A DNA stretch of 19,756 nt from CAKRHR01 sp964423195 (GTDB lineage Bacteria > Bacillota > Clostridia > Lachnospirales > Lachnospiraceae): NCBI GenBank assembly GCA_964423195.1, contig CAYRDY010000038.1, positions 1-19,756 of the forward strand. The letters are read 5' to 3'. Made by a program: the position numbers and the translations under genes. Below the pieces are notes generated by a model. That model was not told the DNA's origin. It did not search any database and saw only the letters and a list, made by a program, of their open reading frames with translations. Position 1 is the first letter of the stretch. Each line of letters begins with the position of its first letter. Of this stretch, positions 1 to 8,386 are shown piece after piece.

Positions 1-537
1 GACAATCATCGAATACAAAACCGCGCGCAGTGCGTCCATGGAACCCAAAAATAGCGGAAATACGGCTAACAGTTTGATATCTCCCATCCCCAGCCCCTTT
101 CTGGATATGACGCGCAGAAGAAGGCCTAAGACCAGCAACAGAATGCTTCCGATCACTTCTGAGATGAGCCTGTACAGTGTGTCCGCCGGGGCCATGATCA
201 GCTCGACTATAAGGATCAGACCCTTCATTCCAAGACACATCACGATATATTCGTTGGGAATGATCTCCACAGCGCTGTCGATATAGGCCACCATCCACAG
301 AACAGAAAGAAGACAGAGGCGCCGCCATACAGCCAGCGGCTCATGGCTGTTCCTCGAAAATACGGTCATGACAACCGCCATACACAACAAAAACAATGGA
401 AGTGCTTTTAAATAATATTCTCCCGCCTTTGACTTTGGCTCTGGAAAATCATCCATCCTCCCCCTGAATTTAAAATGCAGGAAGGACAGGAGAAAGGCAA
501 GCACAAACACACCATATTTGATGATTCTATTTATCAT
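1..537 (-). CDS. A24 prepilin peptidase, TadV/CpaA-like (C-terminus outside window)
   Basis: Membrane aspartyl protease that would cleave the leader of the Flp pilin and TadE-type pseudopilins at the inner face of the membrane. I translated this by hand because the frame runs off the left edge. The start MINRIIKYGVFVLAFLL is followed by several hydrophobic segments. Both family catalytic aspartates are visible: Asp in the YIDSAVEIIPN motif and Asp in the GMGDIKL motif. About 179 residues are in the window. The ATG overlaps the stop of the upstream pseudopilin gene in an ATGA arrangement, so translation is probably coupled. It is the last Tad gene seen here. Family assignment is firm because both Asp motifs are present with the right spacing from membrane segments; the missing part is only the C-terminal membrane region. 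Confidence 0.88.
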   Translation of the reverse strand, partial: MINRIIKYGVFVLAFLLSFLHFKFRGRMDDFPEPKSKAGEYYLKALPLFLLCMAVVMTVFSRNSHEPLAVWRRLCLLSVLWMVAYIDSAVEIIPNEYIVMCLGMKGLILIVELIMAPADTLYRLISEVIGSILLLVLGLLLRVISRKGLGMGDIKLLAVFPLFLGSMDALRAVLYSMIV

Positions 538-1175
538 TTCGCACACCATGTCTTAGTATAAGCACACTGCTCAAAATTAAAATTCAGGTCCACATTCAGA
601 AGTTTTAGCATATGTACTTTATAGGTCACAATAACCTTGATGTCATCGCCACCGGCAGCGCATATTTCCGACTTTGAAAAATCCAGACCTTTAAGGCCGC
701 CGACAACGCCAAGCCATCTCAGGTATGCATCCGCGCCGCTATCCGCCGACGCCAGGCGCTTTTCCGCAATTTTTTTACATATCCCGTCGGCCGCATAGCC
801 CTTGATCTCCTCGCCCGCGCTCTGTCCGATCAGATAGAGCATTGATTCCCAGAAGTCGCTGTCCCCGCCGACGGAATTAATCTTTTCGATCGTGCCAAAG
901 ACATCGCTGGAGCCTGAGATAATATCATCGATCTGATTTCTCGCGTAATCTGCCTTCCCGTTCAAGGCTTTTTCGCGCTCATTGAGACCAGCCAGTGTAT
1001 ACAAATAAGTATAATTCGATATTTCTTTCGCGACCCCATGGATCAGGACGCCTACTTTCGCCTGAGCCAGACAGATGTTGACGATTGCGAGAACTGTCAC
1101 GATAAGGAACATAAATGTTGTCAGTGATAATGTCGCCTCCACGACGATGGCGCCGTCCTGATTTTTTCTCTTCAC
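534..1175 (-). CDS. TadE-like pseudopilin (second copy)
   Basis: Minor pilin-like protein of the Tad apparatus, anchored in the membrane by one N-terminal helix. The sequence MKRKNQDGAIVVEATLSL shows the prepilin-type site (Gly followed by a hydrophobic stretch with VEA), then a transmembrane helix of about 22 residues and a soluble domain of about 170 residues. I chose the GTG start at 1175 because GAGGAG lies 7 bases upstream; a TTG five codons further up would overlap that same ribosome site. The frame overlaps the 3' end of the large TadG-like gene, with the TGA stop of that gene at 1187-1189, so the two are co-translated or closely spaced. It overlaps the peptidase gene downstream by 4 bases. 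Likely a substrate of that peptidase. Function within the pilus (assembly or tip complex) is inferred from family and position. Confidence 0.8.
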   Translation of the reverse strand: MKRKNQDGAIVVEATLSLTTFMFLIVTVLAIVNICLAQAKVGVLIHGVAKEISNYTYLYTLAGLNEREKALNGKADYARNQIDDIISGSSDVFGTIEKINSVGGDSDFWESMLYLIGQSAGEEIKGYAADGICKKIAEKRLASADSGADAYLRWLGVVGGLKGLDFSKSEICAAGGDDIKVIVTYKVHMLKLLNVDLNFNFEQCAYTKTWCAK

Positions 1176-1186
1176 AACTCTTCTCC

Positions 1187-4100
1187 TCAATAACCGCGGT
1201 ATGCTTTATATGTGTATGTGTTCCATCCGCCGTCCTGCGGCGCGCTATAGCCCTCATTTTTTACGATCGGCAGATCGAGCATCAGCGGTTTGACCTTGAG
1301 CGACGCCGTCGCCTCATAATAGACATTGGCCTTTGACATCAGAAACGGCGGCGAAATATTTTGATCCATATTGACCTGTATCACATCCGCGATCCGGGAA
1401 TAGATCCCATACTCATCGCCAAATGACAATTTGATAAACAGAATCAGACACAGATAGTCGCTGTAATAGAGCGCGTCCGCGGTCTGTACTTTTTTCTTCT
1501 CCGCCTGTACCACATACGGATATAAAATCTCCAGATCATCTCTGCCTTTTACCAATTTCACGGGCATGCCTCTTTGCAGATACTGCAAATCCCTGGCAGT
1601 CTCCGCCGCGGTCAATCCTAATATAACGACCGTCCGCACGAGCGCCGCGGGAATGATGCCATAGGAGGCGACCTGAATCCCGGCAGCCGTCGCCCCTAAG
1701 GCTATGGCATCGGGTGAACCGGTGCCGGTCCAGTATCTTCCAAATTCCGCCGGCAAATTCAAAACATATCGAATCGCGAAAATGGTCCCGTAAGCGGAGG
1801 CTTTGTTCGCCAGATTATGGTTCCCGTAAATGATGTACTCCACTTCATTTCCATAGGAGAAGTTGTTTTCACTGTTGATCATTTTATTCGTCAGCGTCTT
1901 ATTATCCGTGAATCTCAAATTTGTCGACTGCCATTTTTCGGACACGCTGTTATACGGCCAGTCGCTCATCCTCGCGCCGCTGCCCAACAATCTGTATTTG
2001 CCCTCATACTCAAAGGTGTCATAGCTGAACATGCTCATCACATAATCCAGCGTATAGAGATCATCCCTGAGATTGACCATAGCCTGCCCGACAGTCGAGC
2101 CGAAATTAGAAAACAGACCGGTGATAAAATTTGAGATATCGGTCAAATCATGCGACGAAGGCTTATCGCTGCCGCCACCGCCGCCGGCGGACGGGAGATT
2201 CGGCTGATCCTTTATCTCATTCTCGCTGGCGGCATTGCCGTATTCTGTCTCTGACTCTTTGTATTTATCCTCCAGATCTTCCTTATCTTTCTGAGCCTTG
2301 TCCCTGCTCGCCTTGTCCTGATTTGCGTCCTTATCTTTTTGATATTCCTTAAAATATTCCTCAAGCCACCGGTATAATTCCGGCGTGTTGACCTGATGAA
2401 TGGCCGGATGATTATTTTCCGTAATGCGAATATTGTTGATTTCTTCCGAGGAGGTAAAATGAAAACTGTCATTCGCATAGGCATTCAGCTCCGAAGTCAC
2501 ATAGGAGATATTGTCCTCAACGACCCCTGATTTTGCCCGAAACGTGCCGTATGAATCGATATCTCTGATCGAAGTCCCGTTATACTGATATCCGTTGATC
2601 GCGGCCTTGATACTCCCAAGCAAACTCTTGACATTATTGACACGCTGAATCAGCGCGTCAATTTTTTCGGGTGTCACCTGCTCAAGAATCTTTCGGTTCT
2701 CCGGATCATTGATATATTCACGATCCATCTCGGAGAGCGTCGAGTCATACGAATTTGCCTGATCACTCCATTTGTTGAAACTCACCCGGTAGCTCTCGGC
2801 TTTATCCTTCGTATCTTTTAACGCGTCGGCCGCCTTGCCCAACAGATCTATGGCCTTGTCATAGCGCGTATAGAATTCTTCTATCTGTGCGTAGATATCT
2901 CTGATGATCTGGTCTGTCTCCGACACATCCGTCAGCCCTCCGCAGCGATCCCAGATGCCGCCGAGCGTGTCTGTGATCGCCCGATAGGCGCTGTTTGGAT
3001 TATAAAAATAATAATTCTGAATATCCTCAAACTGCGCACTCAACAAATCATAATGCGCCTGCCGGCTCTTACTCCCATAGGTATTGACATCCGCATAATT
3101 GGGCAATATATAAATCTCGCCCTTTTCGCCGTCGTCAAGCATCCCCATCGCCGTATCGAGCTGCGCCATGTTTTTACACAGTGAATTTGCCTTGTGAATG
3201 AAATTTGAGTAGGCGTCACTCTGCTTTAAAATGTCGTCACAGGCCACCAGATACTGAAGGTCATAGACAGTCCCGTTATATTCTGGCATTACATTATAGG
3301 AATTATCCAGACTGTCCGCGGCACTGTTAAAATCCATGATGGCCTTTGCGGTATTATGGATAAAATTATTGATCTGATCCTTGTCGATCTCGCTCTCAGA
3401 ATATGAATAATCGGTCGTCAGTTCTATGGCTCGAAAAGCGATATCCTGCGTGTTATACAGATCCATGACCATCTTTTTGTGGCGCTCTTCATATTTTTCT
3501 TCCACCTCTATGAGCGTCTGCTTTAGCTGTTCGATATCGGCCTCTGTGATATTCAAGTCTTTGTATTCCTGCAGTTTATCATAGGCCTCCATCGCCTTCT
3601 CGATCAAATCGCCTTCTACTTCATAGGTTTTTTTCTTCTCTTCCGTCAGATCCGCGTCCTTTGCGGAATTTTCCAAATCTTTAGATACACTCCTGAATCT
3701 CTCCAGGATCTCGCTGACCATATCGACAGGGCCACGGTATTTCATAAACTCCACAATCTCTTTTTTTACCAGAGCCGGATTCGTCAGCGTCCCATTGGGC
3801 GCGACGGTTACCTTAAAGCCATCGTCCCCGTTTTTTTCAATCTGGAGCAAGTCGACAATCGCACCGTCGCTGCCGCCCAGCAAACCCTCGAGCTGGTCGA
3901 CGTATTTTCTGGCCTCTGAGGCTTCCACGCCCTGGGACGTCACGCAGGCCATAAAATATTTATCCGCCTCCGCCATAAATGAATCCATGTCCTGACAGGA
4001 GGCCAGCAACCCATAGTAATCATTGAGTACGGGGTCAAATTGCGTCAGCATCGTATTCAGCGTCAGATCCCCCGCGGAGCTGATGACCTCCCCCGCCAGC

Positions 4101-4207
4101 CTCGTTCGGCTGACATCCACGAAAAGGCAGCTGACCACGAGAACGGGGACGAGTATTAAGACTAAAAAGACATTGACTGCGCCGTGCTTGTTTTTGAAAA
4201 ATTTCAT
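1187..4207 (-). CDS. Large TadG-like Tad-locus protein (DUF5702-like), 1006 aa
   Basis: Unusually large envelope protein in the pilus operon. The N-terminus (MKFFKNKHGAVNVFLVLILV) has a short basic stretch, a Gly-Ala prepilin-like junction and a single hydrophobic helix ending in FVDVSRTRLAGE, as in TadE/TadG proteins. The body from about residue 150 to 670 is mostly charged and helical with likely coiled coils. A low-complexity glycine linker (SAGGGGGSDKP) lies near residue 676. A C-terminal domain of about 310 residues follows, including a hydrophobic stretch (GIIPAALVRTVVILGLTAA). From memory, proteins of this kind in clostridial Tad loci are labelled DUF5702; that match should be confirmed by profile search. 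A role as minor pilin, surface adhesin or assembly scaffold is inferred only from context. The ATG at 4207 has a weak purine-rich site AAGGGGA about 10 bases upstream. Confidence 0.75.
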   Translation of the reverse strand: MKFFKNKHGAVNVFLVLILVPVLVVSCLFVDVSRTRLAGEVISSAGDLTLNTMLTQFDPVLNDYYGLLASCQDMDSFMAEADKYFMACVTSQGVEASEARKYVDQLEGLLGGSDGAIVDLLQIEKNGDDGFKVTVAPNGTLTNPALVKKEIVEFMKYRGPVDMVSEILERFRSVSKDLENSAKDADLTEEKKKTYEVEGDLIEKAMEAYDKLQEYKDLNITEADIEQLKQTLIEVEEKYEERHKKMVMDLYNTQDIAFRAIELTTDYSYSESEIDKDQINNFIHNTAKAIMDFNSAADSLDNSYNVMPEYNGTVYDLQYLVACDDILKQSDAYSNFIHKANSLCKNMAQLDTAMGMLDDGEKGEIYILPNYADVNTYGSKSRQAHYDLLSAQFEDIQNYYFYNPNSAYRAITDTLGGIWDRCGGLTDVSETDQIIRDIYAQIEEFYTRYDKAIDLLGKAADALKDTKDKAESYRVSFNKWSDQANSYDSTLSEMDREYINDPENRKILEQVTPEKIDALIQRVNNVKSLLGSIKAAINGYQYNGTSIRDIDSYGTFRAKSGVVEDNISYVTSELNAYANDSFHFTSSEEINNIRITENNHPAIHQVNTPELYRWLEEYFKEYQKDKDANQDKASRDKAQKDKEDLEDKYKESETEYGNAASENEIKDQPNLPSAGGGGGSDKPSSHDLTDISNFITGLFSNFGSTVGQAMVNLRDDLYTLDYVMSMFSYDTFEYEGKYRLLGSGARMSDWPYNSVSEKWQSTNLRFTDNKTLTNKMINSENNFSYGNEVEYIIYGNHNLANKASAYGTIFAIRYVLNLPAEFGRYWTGTGSPDAIALGATAAGIQVASYGIIPAALVRTVVILGLTAAETARDLQYLQRGMPVKLVKGRDDLEILYPYVVQAEKKKVQTADALYYSDYLCLILFIKLSFGDEYGIYSRIADVIQVNMDQNISPPFLMSKANVYYEATASLKVKPLMLDLPIVKNEGYSAPQDGGWNTYTYKAYRGY

Positions 4208-4264
4208 CCTGAGAAATCCCCTTTACCTCTGATTCATCCGCCTCAGCCGATGGGACTATATGGC

Positions 4265-4879
4265 TCAGTGCCCAAGAAATTCCGATACTTTAGAGACAAT
4301 CTCCGACAATTTTTCCTTCAGCGCGGATCTGTCCCAGAAGTCCATCGCCATATCCACGTCCAGGATAAACTCCGGCGTGTCCGTCACCGGCACCGTCGAC
4401 TCTGAGGTGATCCGAAGAATCGTCGGCCGATCTGAGCCTAGAAAACGTATCGGAAATTTGATGCGGTAGGTCGCCGCCACCGTGAATGTACTCGTCAGAA
4501 TTCCCTTGTGATAATCGAAGTGATCGATCACGCATTCCCGCAGATTCATCCCGTAAAAGTATCCGCTCCCCAACTGATCCAACCGATCCTCAAGCTCGTT
4601 TCGAACGGGATTTGCCATCGAGACGCCGCCCAAAACCATGTGGTACGGCTGAATATCATTCAGACGGTCCGGCACGCCTCCTGTGTCTTCAATCGTCCCA
4701 AGCAAGGGGTCTCTACAGTAGGCGGCGGCGTGTACCGCCGCCTCGGATACCAGCGCGTCGACACGGGAACGCATATAAAACATATTGCCCATATATATCA
4801 AAAAGAAAATCACGAAAAACATGATCGGAAACACAAATGTGGCCTCCACGATCAATGCGCCGTTTTCCTTTGTTTTCAT
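4265..4879 (-). CDS. TadE-like pseudopilin (first copy)
   Basis: Minor pilin-like protein of the Tad machine. The N-terminus MKTKENGALIVEATFVFPIM has the Gly-Ala junction followed by VEATF and a long hydrophobic helix (to about residue 35), the standard TadE layout, then a soluble domain of about 165 residues. Length (204 aa) is normal for the family. Start chosen at the ATG at 4879, with AGAGG nine bases upstream; an in-frame TTG two codons earlier is less likely. It lies between the Flp pilin gene, separated by a 65-base spacer with a hairpin, and the large TadG-like gene. The predicted leader is cleaved by the A24 peptidase at the end of the operon. Exact function in the pilus is unknown; role from family. 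Confidence 0.82.
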   Translation of the reverse strand: MKTKENGALIVEATFVFPIMFFVIFFLIYMGNMFYMRSRVDALVSEAAVHAAAYCRDPLLGTIEDTGGVPDRLNDIQPYHMVLGGVSMANPVRNELEDRLDQLGSGYFYGMNLRECVIDHFDYHKGILTSTFTVAATYRIKFPIRFLGSDRPTILRITSESTVPVTDTPEFILDVDMAMDFWDRSALKEKLSEIVSKVSEFLGH

Positions 4880-4896
4880 TGTCAAAAACCTCTTTC

Positions 4897-4922
4897 AGGA
4901 CTGCTGAAAAATCAGCAGCCCT
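4897..4922 (-). promoter_or_regulatory. Hairpin between pilin and TadE genes
   Basis: An 11-bp stem (one G-U pair in the RNA) around a short AU-rich loop lies just after the Flp pilin stop codon in the minus-strand transcript. No U-tract follows, so it is not a standard terminator. A hairpin directly downstream of a major pilin gene can protect the pilin end of the mRNA or cause partial transcript shortening, which would give more pilin than downstream proteins. The structure is visible; the role is inferred. Confidence 0.5.
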
Positions 4923-4944
4923 GTCCACTACTTAGTAATTGTCT

Positions 4945-5169
4945 TTACTCGCCAATTGCCTTTGTCGCATTCTTTGTAATCGTGTTGAATAATGTGGTAA
5001 GGAGGCTCTGTATCTGATTTCTGAATACAACCGCCAGCAGCACAGCGATCCCGATCAGGACCACCATGCTGACGATGTTGACATCGCCCTCCTCATCGTA
5101 CAAAAAGCCGTAAATCAGCAGCTTGACCCTCAGCATCAACTCCATGAAACACTCATCCAATTTGCTCAT
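4945..5169 (-). CDS. Flp-type major pilin (Flp1-like)
   Basis: Small (74 aa) pilin subunit of the Tad system. It has a charged N-terminal region (MSKLDECFMELMLRVKLLIY), a short acidic turn ending in Gly, then a hydrophobic helix (VNIVSMVVLIGIAVLLAVVF) and a short polar C-terminal tail. Start at the ATG at 5169 because AGGAGG lies 9 bases upstream; a longer frame adds 17 unlikely residues. The expected processing point is after the Gly of DEEGDVN. The position that usually carries Glu5 in Flp pilins is not Glu here, as is also common in the Flp1-like group of Firmicutes. It lies between tadC and the first tadE, as a pilin often does in Gram-positive Tad loci. Confidence is high from size, position and helix. 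Confidence 0.82.
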   Translation of the reverse strand: MSKLDECFMELMLRVKLLIYGFLYDEEGDVNIVSMVVLIGIAVLLAVVFRNQIQSLLTTLFNTITKNATKAIGE

Positions 5170-5212
5170 TTTTTTCTTCCTCCTTGTGAATTTATATCCA
5201 CCGCTTTGCGGT

Positions 5213-6085
5213 TCAGACACCTATGTTTGTAAATATCGGCACCACAATCATGATGATGATCCCCAAAAACATGATAAAAATCGGTATCATCAATTTGCTG
5301 GCGGCCTTCTCGCCCGCCCTGCGGACGTTCTGTTTTCTCGTTTCCCACACCTCCGCGCTCTGCTGCTGGAGCATCACTGACAACTCCTTGTTGCCCTTCT
5401 GAATCCCCTGAATCACCGTCGATGAAAACTTTTTCACCTCAGGGATCATACAGCGCGTGCCAAATCTGCGGATGGCCTCGATCTCGGAGATGCCGTTATT
5501 CATATCGCTGACCGCGCTCTGCATTTCCTCGTAAAATGTGCCATCACCTGCCTTTGCGACCGTCTCCCACGCCTCCCGCAAAATCATGCCGGCATTGGTC
5601 AGCAGCGCAAGTTTCGAGATCACCTCCGAGAAGTCGCGCAAGAGCTCATTCGAGCGCTTTTTTATCTTCTGGCCGGACTGTGTCAGGAAATAGTAGACCG
5701 CAAGGCCGCTGAACACGAACATAATCGGCAGCACCATGATCTCACCGGATAACCCGTACAGGATAAACGCCAGCAAAAAGAGCAGCATCGCATAGGTCAG
5801 AGCGCGGGCATAGGTCACTCTCAGGTAAAACTCGACATATTTCTTTTCATACAGGATCTCCAGCTCCTGCCTGAGCCTGCGGTCGCTCTTGGACTTATAG
5901 CCGTAGTGAAATAACTCCATCACCGCGTAGCCTGTTGAGTACAAATCCTTCAGCGGGTATTCTTTTTCATCCAGATTTTCAAACAGACTGTCATACTTTC
6001 TCGATATCAGGAAGAGTACCAGCCAGATCAGCAAAAAGATCGCGCCGAGACCCAACACCACGATATCCGTTATTGAAATAAACAT
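5213..6085 (-). CDS. tadC: TadC-like inner membrane platform protein
   Basis: Membrane platform component of the Tad pilus, with a type II secretion F-type domain that couples the motor ATPase to the growing pilus. The 290-residue protein has an N-terminal membrane helix (about 5-27), a cytoplasmic region, a pair of membrane helices around 95-135, the T2SSF domain at about 150-265 (RDFSEVISKLALLTNAGMILREAWETVA) and a C-terminal helix (MIPIFIMFLGIIIMIVVPIF). Length and order fit TadC, and it follows tadB by 8 bases. The ribosome site GAGGTG sits close to the ATG. It would act as partner of TadB. Distinguishing TadC from TadB rests on gene order and helix layout. Confidence 0.87.
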   Translation of the reverse strand: MFISITDIVVLGLGAIFLLIWLVLFLISRKYDSLFENLDEKEYPLKDLYSTGYAVMELFHYGYKSKSDRRLRQELEILYEKKYVEFYLRVTYARALTYAMLLFLLAFILYGLSGEIMVLPIMFVFSGLAVYYFLTQSGQKIKKRSNELLRDFSEVISKLALLTNAGMILREAWETVAKAGDGTFYEEMQSAVSDMNNGISEIEAIRRFGTRCMIPEVKKFSSTVIQGIQKGNKELSVMLQQQSAEVWETRKQNVRRAGEKAASKLMIPIFIMFLGIIIMIVVPIFTNIGV

Positions 6086-6093
6086 CTCACACC

Positions 6094-7008
6094 TCAGATC
6101 TTGATATCCAGTATCATTTTTCCCACATAGTAGGCGACCACAAACATAATGACGCCGACCGTCGTGGCGATGACGCCTGTCAATGTCGCGAAATTCGCCG
6201 CAAACTCAGGGCTCATCCCCTTAATCACGCCGATCAGGGCGATGGGCATGATCAGCATGAGATTTTGCTCCGTCTTGCTTGACGTCACAACCGTATCGAT
6301 ATCCTCGCCGATCTCCATCTTGTCACTCAGGATCGCGTGGGTATCACGGATAATTTCCTGCATATTCCCGCCTTTGCGGTAACAGACATTGAAGACTTCG
6401 GCAAAGCTCTTGATATCGTCGATGCCGCTGCGGTTTCCAAAGTCGAGAAGCATCTCCTCGACGAGGACGCCGTTCTGGATGCCCGCGATGATAATGTCCA
6501 GCTCATTTAATATGTACGCGCCCTCCTCATACTGTATCCGCAGATCCTCCCTCACAGAATAAAAGGAATCCATCATATTGTTGCCGGCGCCAAGAGATGT
6601 CGTGAGCCCGTCGAGCATATCCCTGAATTGCTGCCGGAGTTTTTTTCTCCTTTTATTGATGATCTGCTGCACGCGCACGGGCAGGAACAGTTTTCCCGCG
6701 ATCAGCCCGACGACTACAGAAATCGTGATATTCAAAATATAGGTCATGGTCGTCGGCTGGCCGAATTCATCTTTCGCGAGGCCGCCGTAAAACAGATAGC
6801 CGACGGCCGCCCCGGCGATAAACGCGATCAGAAAATAGAAAATTTTTTCAGGAACACTCATGTAATAGACTTTATAATTCAGCGTTTGCATATTAATCGC
6901 CGACGTGTAATACTGAGGCTCCAATATTTTCTCCTCTTTTTTATTTTTCTTCGTCTTTGTCTTTTTTATCTCGTCTTCATCTTTTGATTTTTTCTTTGAT
7001 AATCCCAT
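6094..7008 (-). CDS. tadB: TadB-like inner membrane platform protein
   Basis: Second platform protein with a T2SSF domain, 304 residues. The N-terminus is highly charged, rich in Lys and Glu (residues 1-28), then there are two membrane helices (about 56-75 and 89-107), the F domain (LRQQFRDMLDGLTTSLGAG at about 124-142 onward) and two C-terminal helices (LMLIMPIALIGVIKGM and GVIATTVGVIMFVVAYYVG). The start at 7008 has AGAGGGA 5 bases upstream. It lies 12 bases after the stop of the motor ATPase gene and 8 bases before tadC, so the three form a tight translational block. With TadC it would form the membrane base on which the ATPase acts. The lysine-rich N-terminal tail is longer than I would expect and could bind the ATPase or the membrane surface. 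Confidence 0.88.
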   Translation of the reverse strand: MGLSKKKSKDEDEIKKTKTKKNKKEEKILEPQYYTSAINMQTLNYKVYYMSVPEKIFYFLIAFIAGAAVGYLFYGGLAKDEFGQPTTMTYILNITISVVVGLIAGKLFLPVRVQQIINKRRKKLRQQFRDMLDGLTTSLGAGNNMMDSFYSVREDLRIQYEEGAYILNELDIIIAGIQNGVLVEEMLLDFGNRSGIDDIKSFAEVFNVCYRKGGNMQEIIRDTHAILSDKMEIGEDIDTVVTSSKTEQNLMLIMPIALIGVIKGMSPEFAANFATLTGVIATTVGVIMFVVAYYVGKMILDIKI

Positions 7009-7020
7009 AAGTTCCCTCTG

Positions 7021-8259
7021 CTAAATTTCAATATTAAAACCGGATAATTTCAGCTTAAAATCATTGACCATCTTATTTTTAGTCCGCGTAAGCCTACCGG
7101 AAACCTTCTCTAACGTGCTGTACTGATCCTCCTCAAACACATACAGGGGATTCAGGATGATCTGCCCGCCCTCATAACCGACAACCTCGGTGATCTCCAT
7201 CGTCTTCCGCGAATGATCCCTCAGCCTGGACAGATGGATGATGATATCCACTGCCGAGGCGATCTGCTGCCGGATGGCATCCAGCGGCAGCCCCTCCGAT
7301 CCCTGTAGCACCATCGTCTCCAGGCGGCTCAGCATATCTCTGGTCGAGTTTGCGTGACCGGTTGAGAGGGAACCGTCATGACCCGTATTCATCGCCTGCA
7401 GCATATCCAGCGCCTCGCCGCCGCGAACCTCCCCAACAATGATGCGCTCCGGCCGCATTCTTAAGGAGGATTTGATCAGATCTCGGATCGTGATCTGCCC
7501 GACACCCGCGGCATTGGCATTTCTCGTCTCCATGCCCACGAGATTGTCCACACCTGTGATCTGCAGTTCAGCGGAATCCTCGATCGTGATAATGCGCTCA
7601 TTTTTTGGAATGTAATTTGACAGGGCGTTGAGGAAAGTCGTCTTGCCGGAGCCCGTGCCGCCGCTGATAAATATGTTGTATTTCGCCTTGACAAGAATCT
7701 CCAGGACATCGGCGATCTCCTGTGTCAGCGAGCCGTACTCGATGAGCTTGGCAATCGTCATCGGGTTTTTTGAAAATTTACGGATTGTGATCGTCGGGCC
7801 GCACAGCGCGATGGGCGGCAGCACCACATTCACACGCGAGCCGTCCGGCAGCCTGGTGTCGACGATCGGATTGGCCTGGTTGACCTCACGCCCCGCCATG
7901 CCGACAATCCGCTGAATGATGTCCTCCAGGCGCCGCTCACTCTCAAATTTTTTATCCAGCCTCTGGACGGTGCCATTTTTCTCTATGAAGATATTGTCTG
8001 GGCCGTTGACCATCACCTCCGTGATGGCGTCATCATTCATAATGCTGTCGAGCAGCCCGAATCCGCGGATTGAGCTATAGACCTGCCTGACGATAGACAC
8101 ACGCTGCTCGATAGAGCAGTACTGACCCCGAAGCCGCTGGCCGACAATCTCCTCAATCCTCTCCTCGATCTCCTCATCATTCATCGTGCTCAGGGGAAGA
8201 TTTTGCGCCACATAGCTTTTGATTTCACCAACCATCTGCTGTTCCTGTTCGGCATTCAT
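7021..8259 (-). CDS. tadA: TadA/CpaF-like pilus assembly ATPase
   Basis: Secretion-superfamily hexameric ATPase that powers Tad pilus assembly (and perhaps retraction). With the ATG at 8259 the protein has 412 residues. Motifs, numbered from this start: Walker A GGTGSGKT at 200-207, Asp box IITIEDSAE at 223-231, Walker B region RIIVGEVRGGE at 272-282, His box TGHDGSLSTGHANS at 292-305. The N-terminal half (about 40-170) carries the usual N-domain with DSIMNDDAITEVMVNGPDNI. I prefer the start at 8259, which has AAAGGGGGA about 9 bases upstream; the ATG at 8334 adds 25 residues but lacks a ribosome site. All catalytic motifs are intact. The gene follows the TadZ-like gene and precedes tadB, the standard order. 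Confidence 0.93.
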   Translation of the reverse strand: MNAEQEQQMVGEIKSYVAQNLPLSTMNDEEIEERIEEIVGQRLRGQYCSIEQRVSIVRQVYSSIRGFGLLDSIMNDDAITEVMVNGPDNIFIEKNGTVQRLDKKFESERRLEDIIQRIVGMAGREVNQANPIVDTRLPDGSRVNVVLPPIALCGPTITIRKFSKNPMTIAKLIEYGSLTQEIADVLEILVKAKYNIFISGGTGSGKTTFLNALSNYIPKNERIITIEDSAELQITGVDNLVGMETRNANAAGVGQITIRDLIKSSLRMRPERIIVGEVRGGEALDMLQAMNTGHDGSLSTGHANSTRDMLSRLETMVLQGSEGLPLDAIRQQIASAVDIIIHLSRLRDHSRKTMEITEVVGYEGGQIILNPLYVFEEDQYSTLEKVSGRLTRTKNKMVNDFKLKLSGFNIEI

Positions 8260-8386
8260 ATCTGCTATCCCCCCTTTGACGGCTGGGCAGGCATACATAC
8301 CATCAAAACCCGCCCGTATCTGTTCTCTTATCATTGAAATGTGCTCAATCTAATCTCCAACTGTCCAAGTCATCTGACGGCGGCAG

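Noticed and set aside
38..286. Plus-strand frame at the left end
   Set aside because: It is antisense to the prepilin peptidase, whose catalytic motifs are clear on the minus strand.
8260..8334. Longer N-terminus of the motor ATPase starting at 8334
   Set aside because: No ribosome site at 8334, while 8259 has a strong purine-rich site at good distance; the extra 25 residues are not typical of the family.
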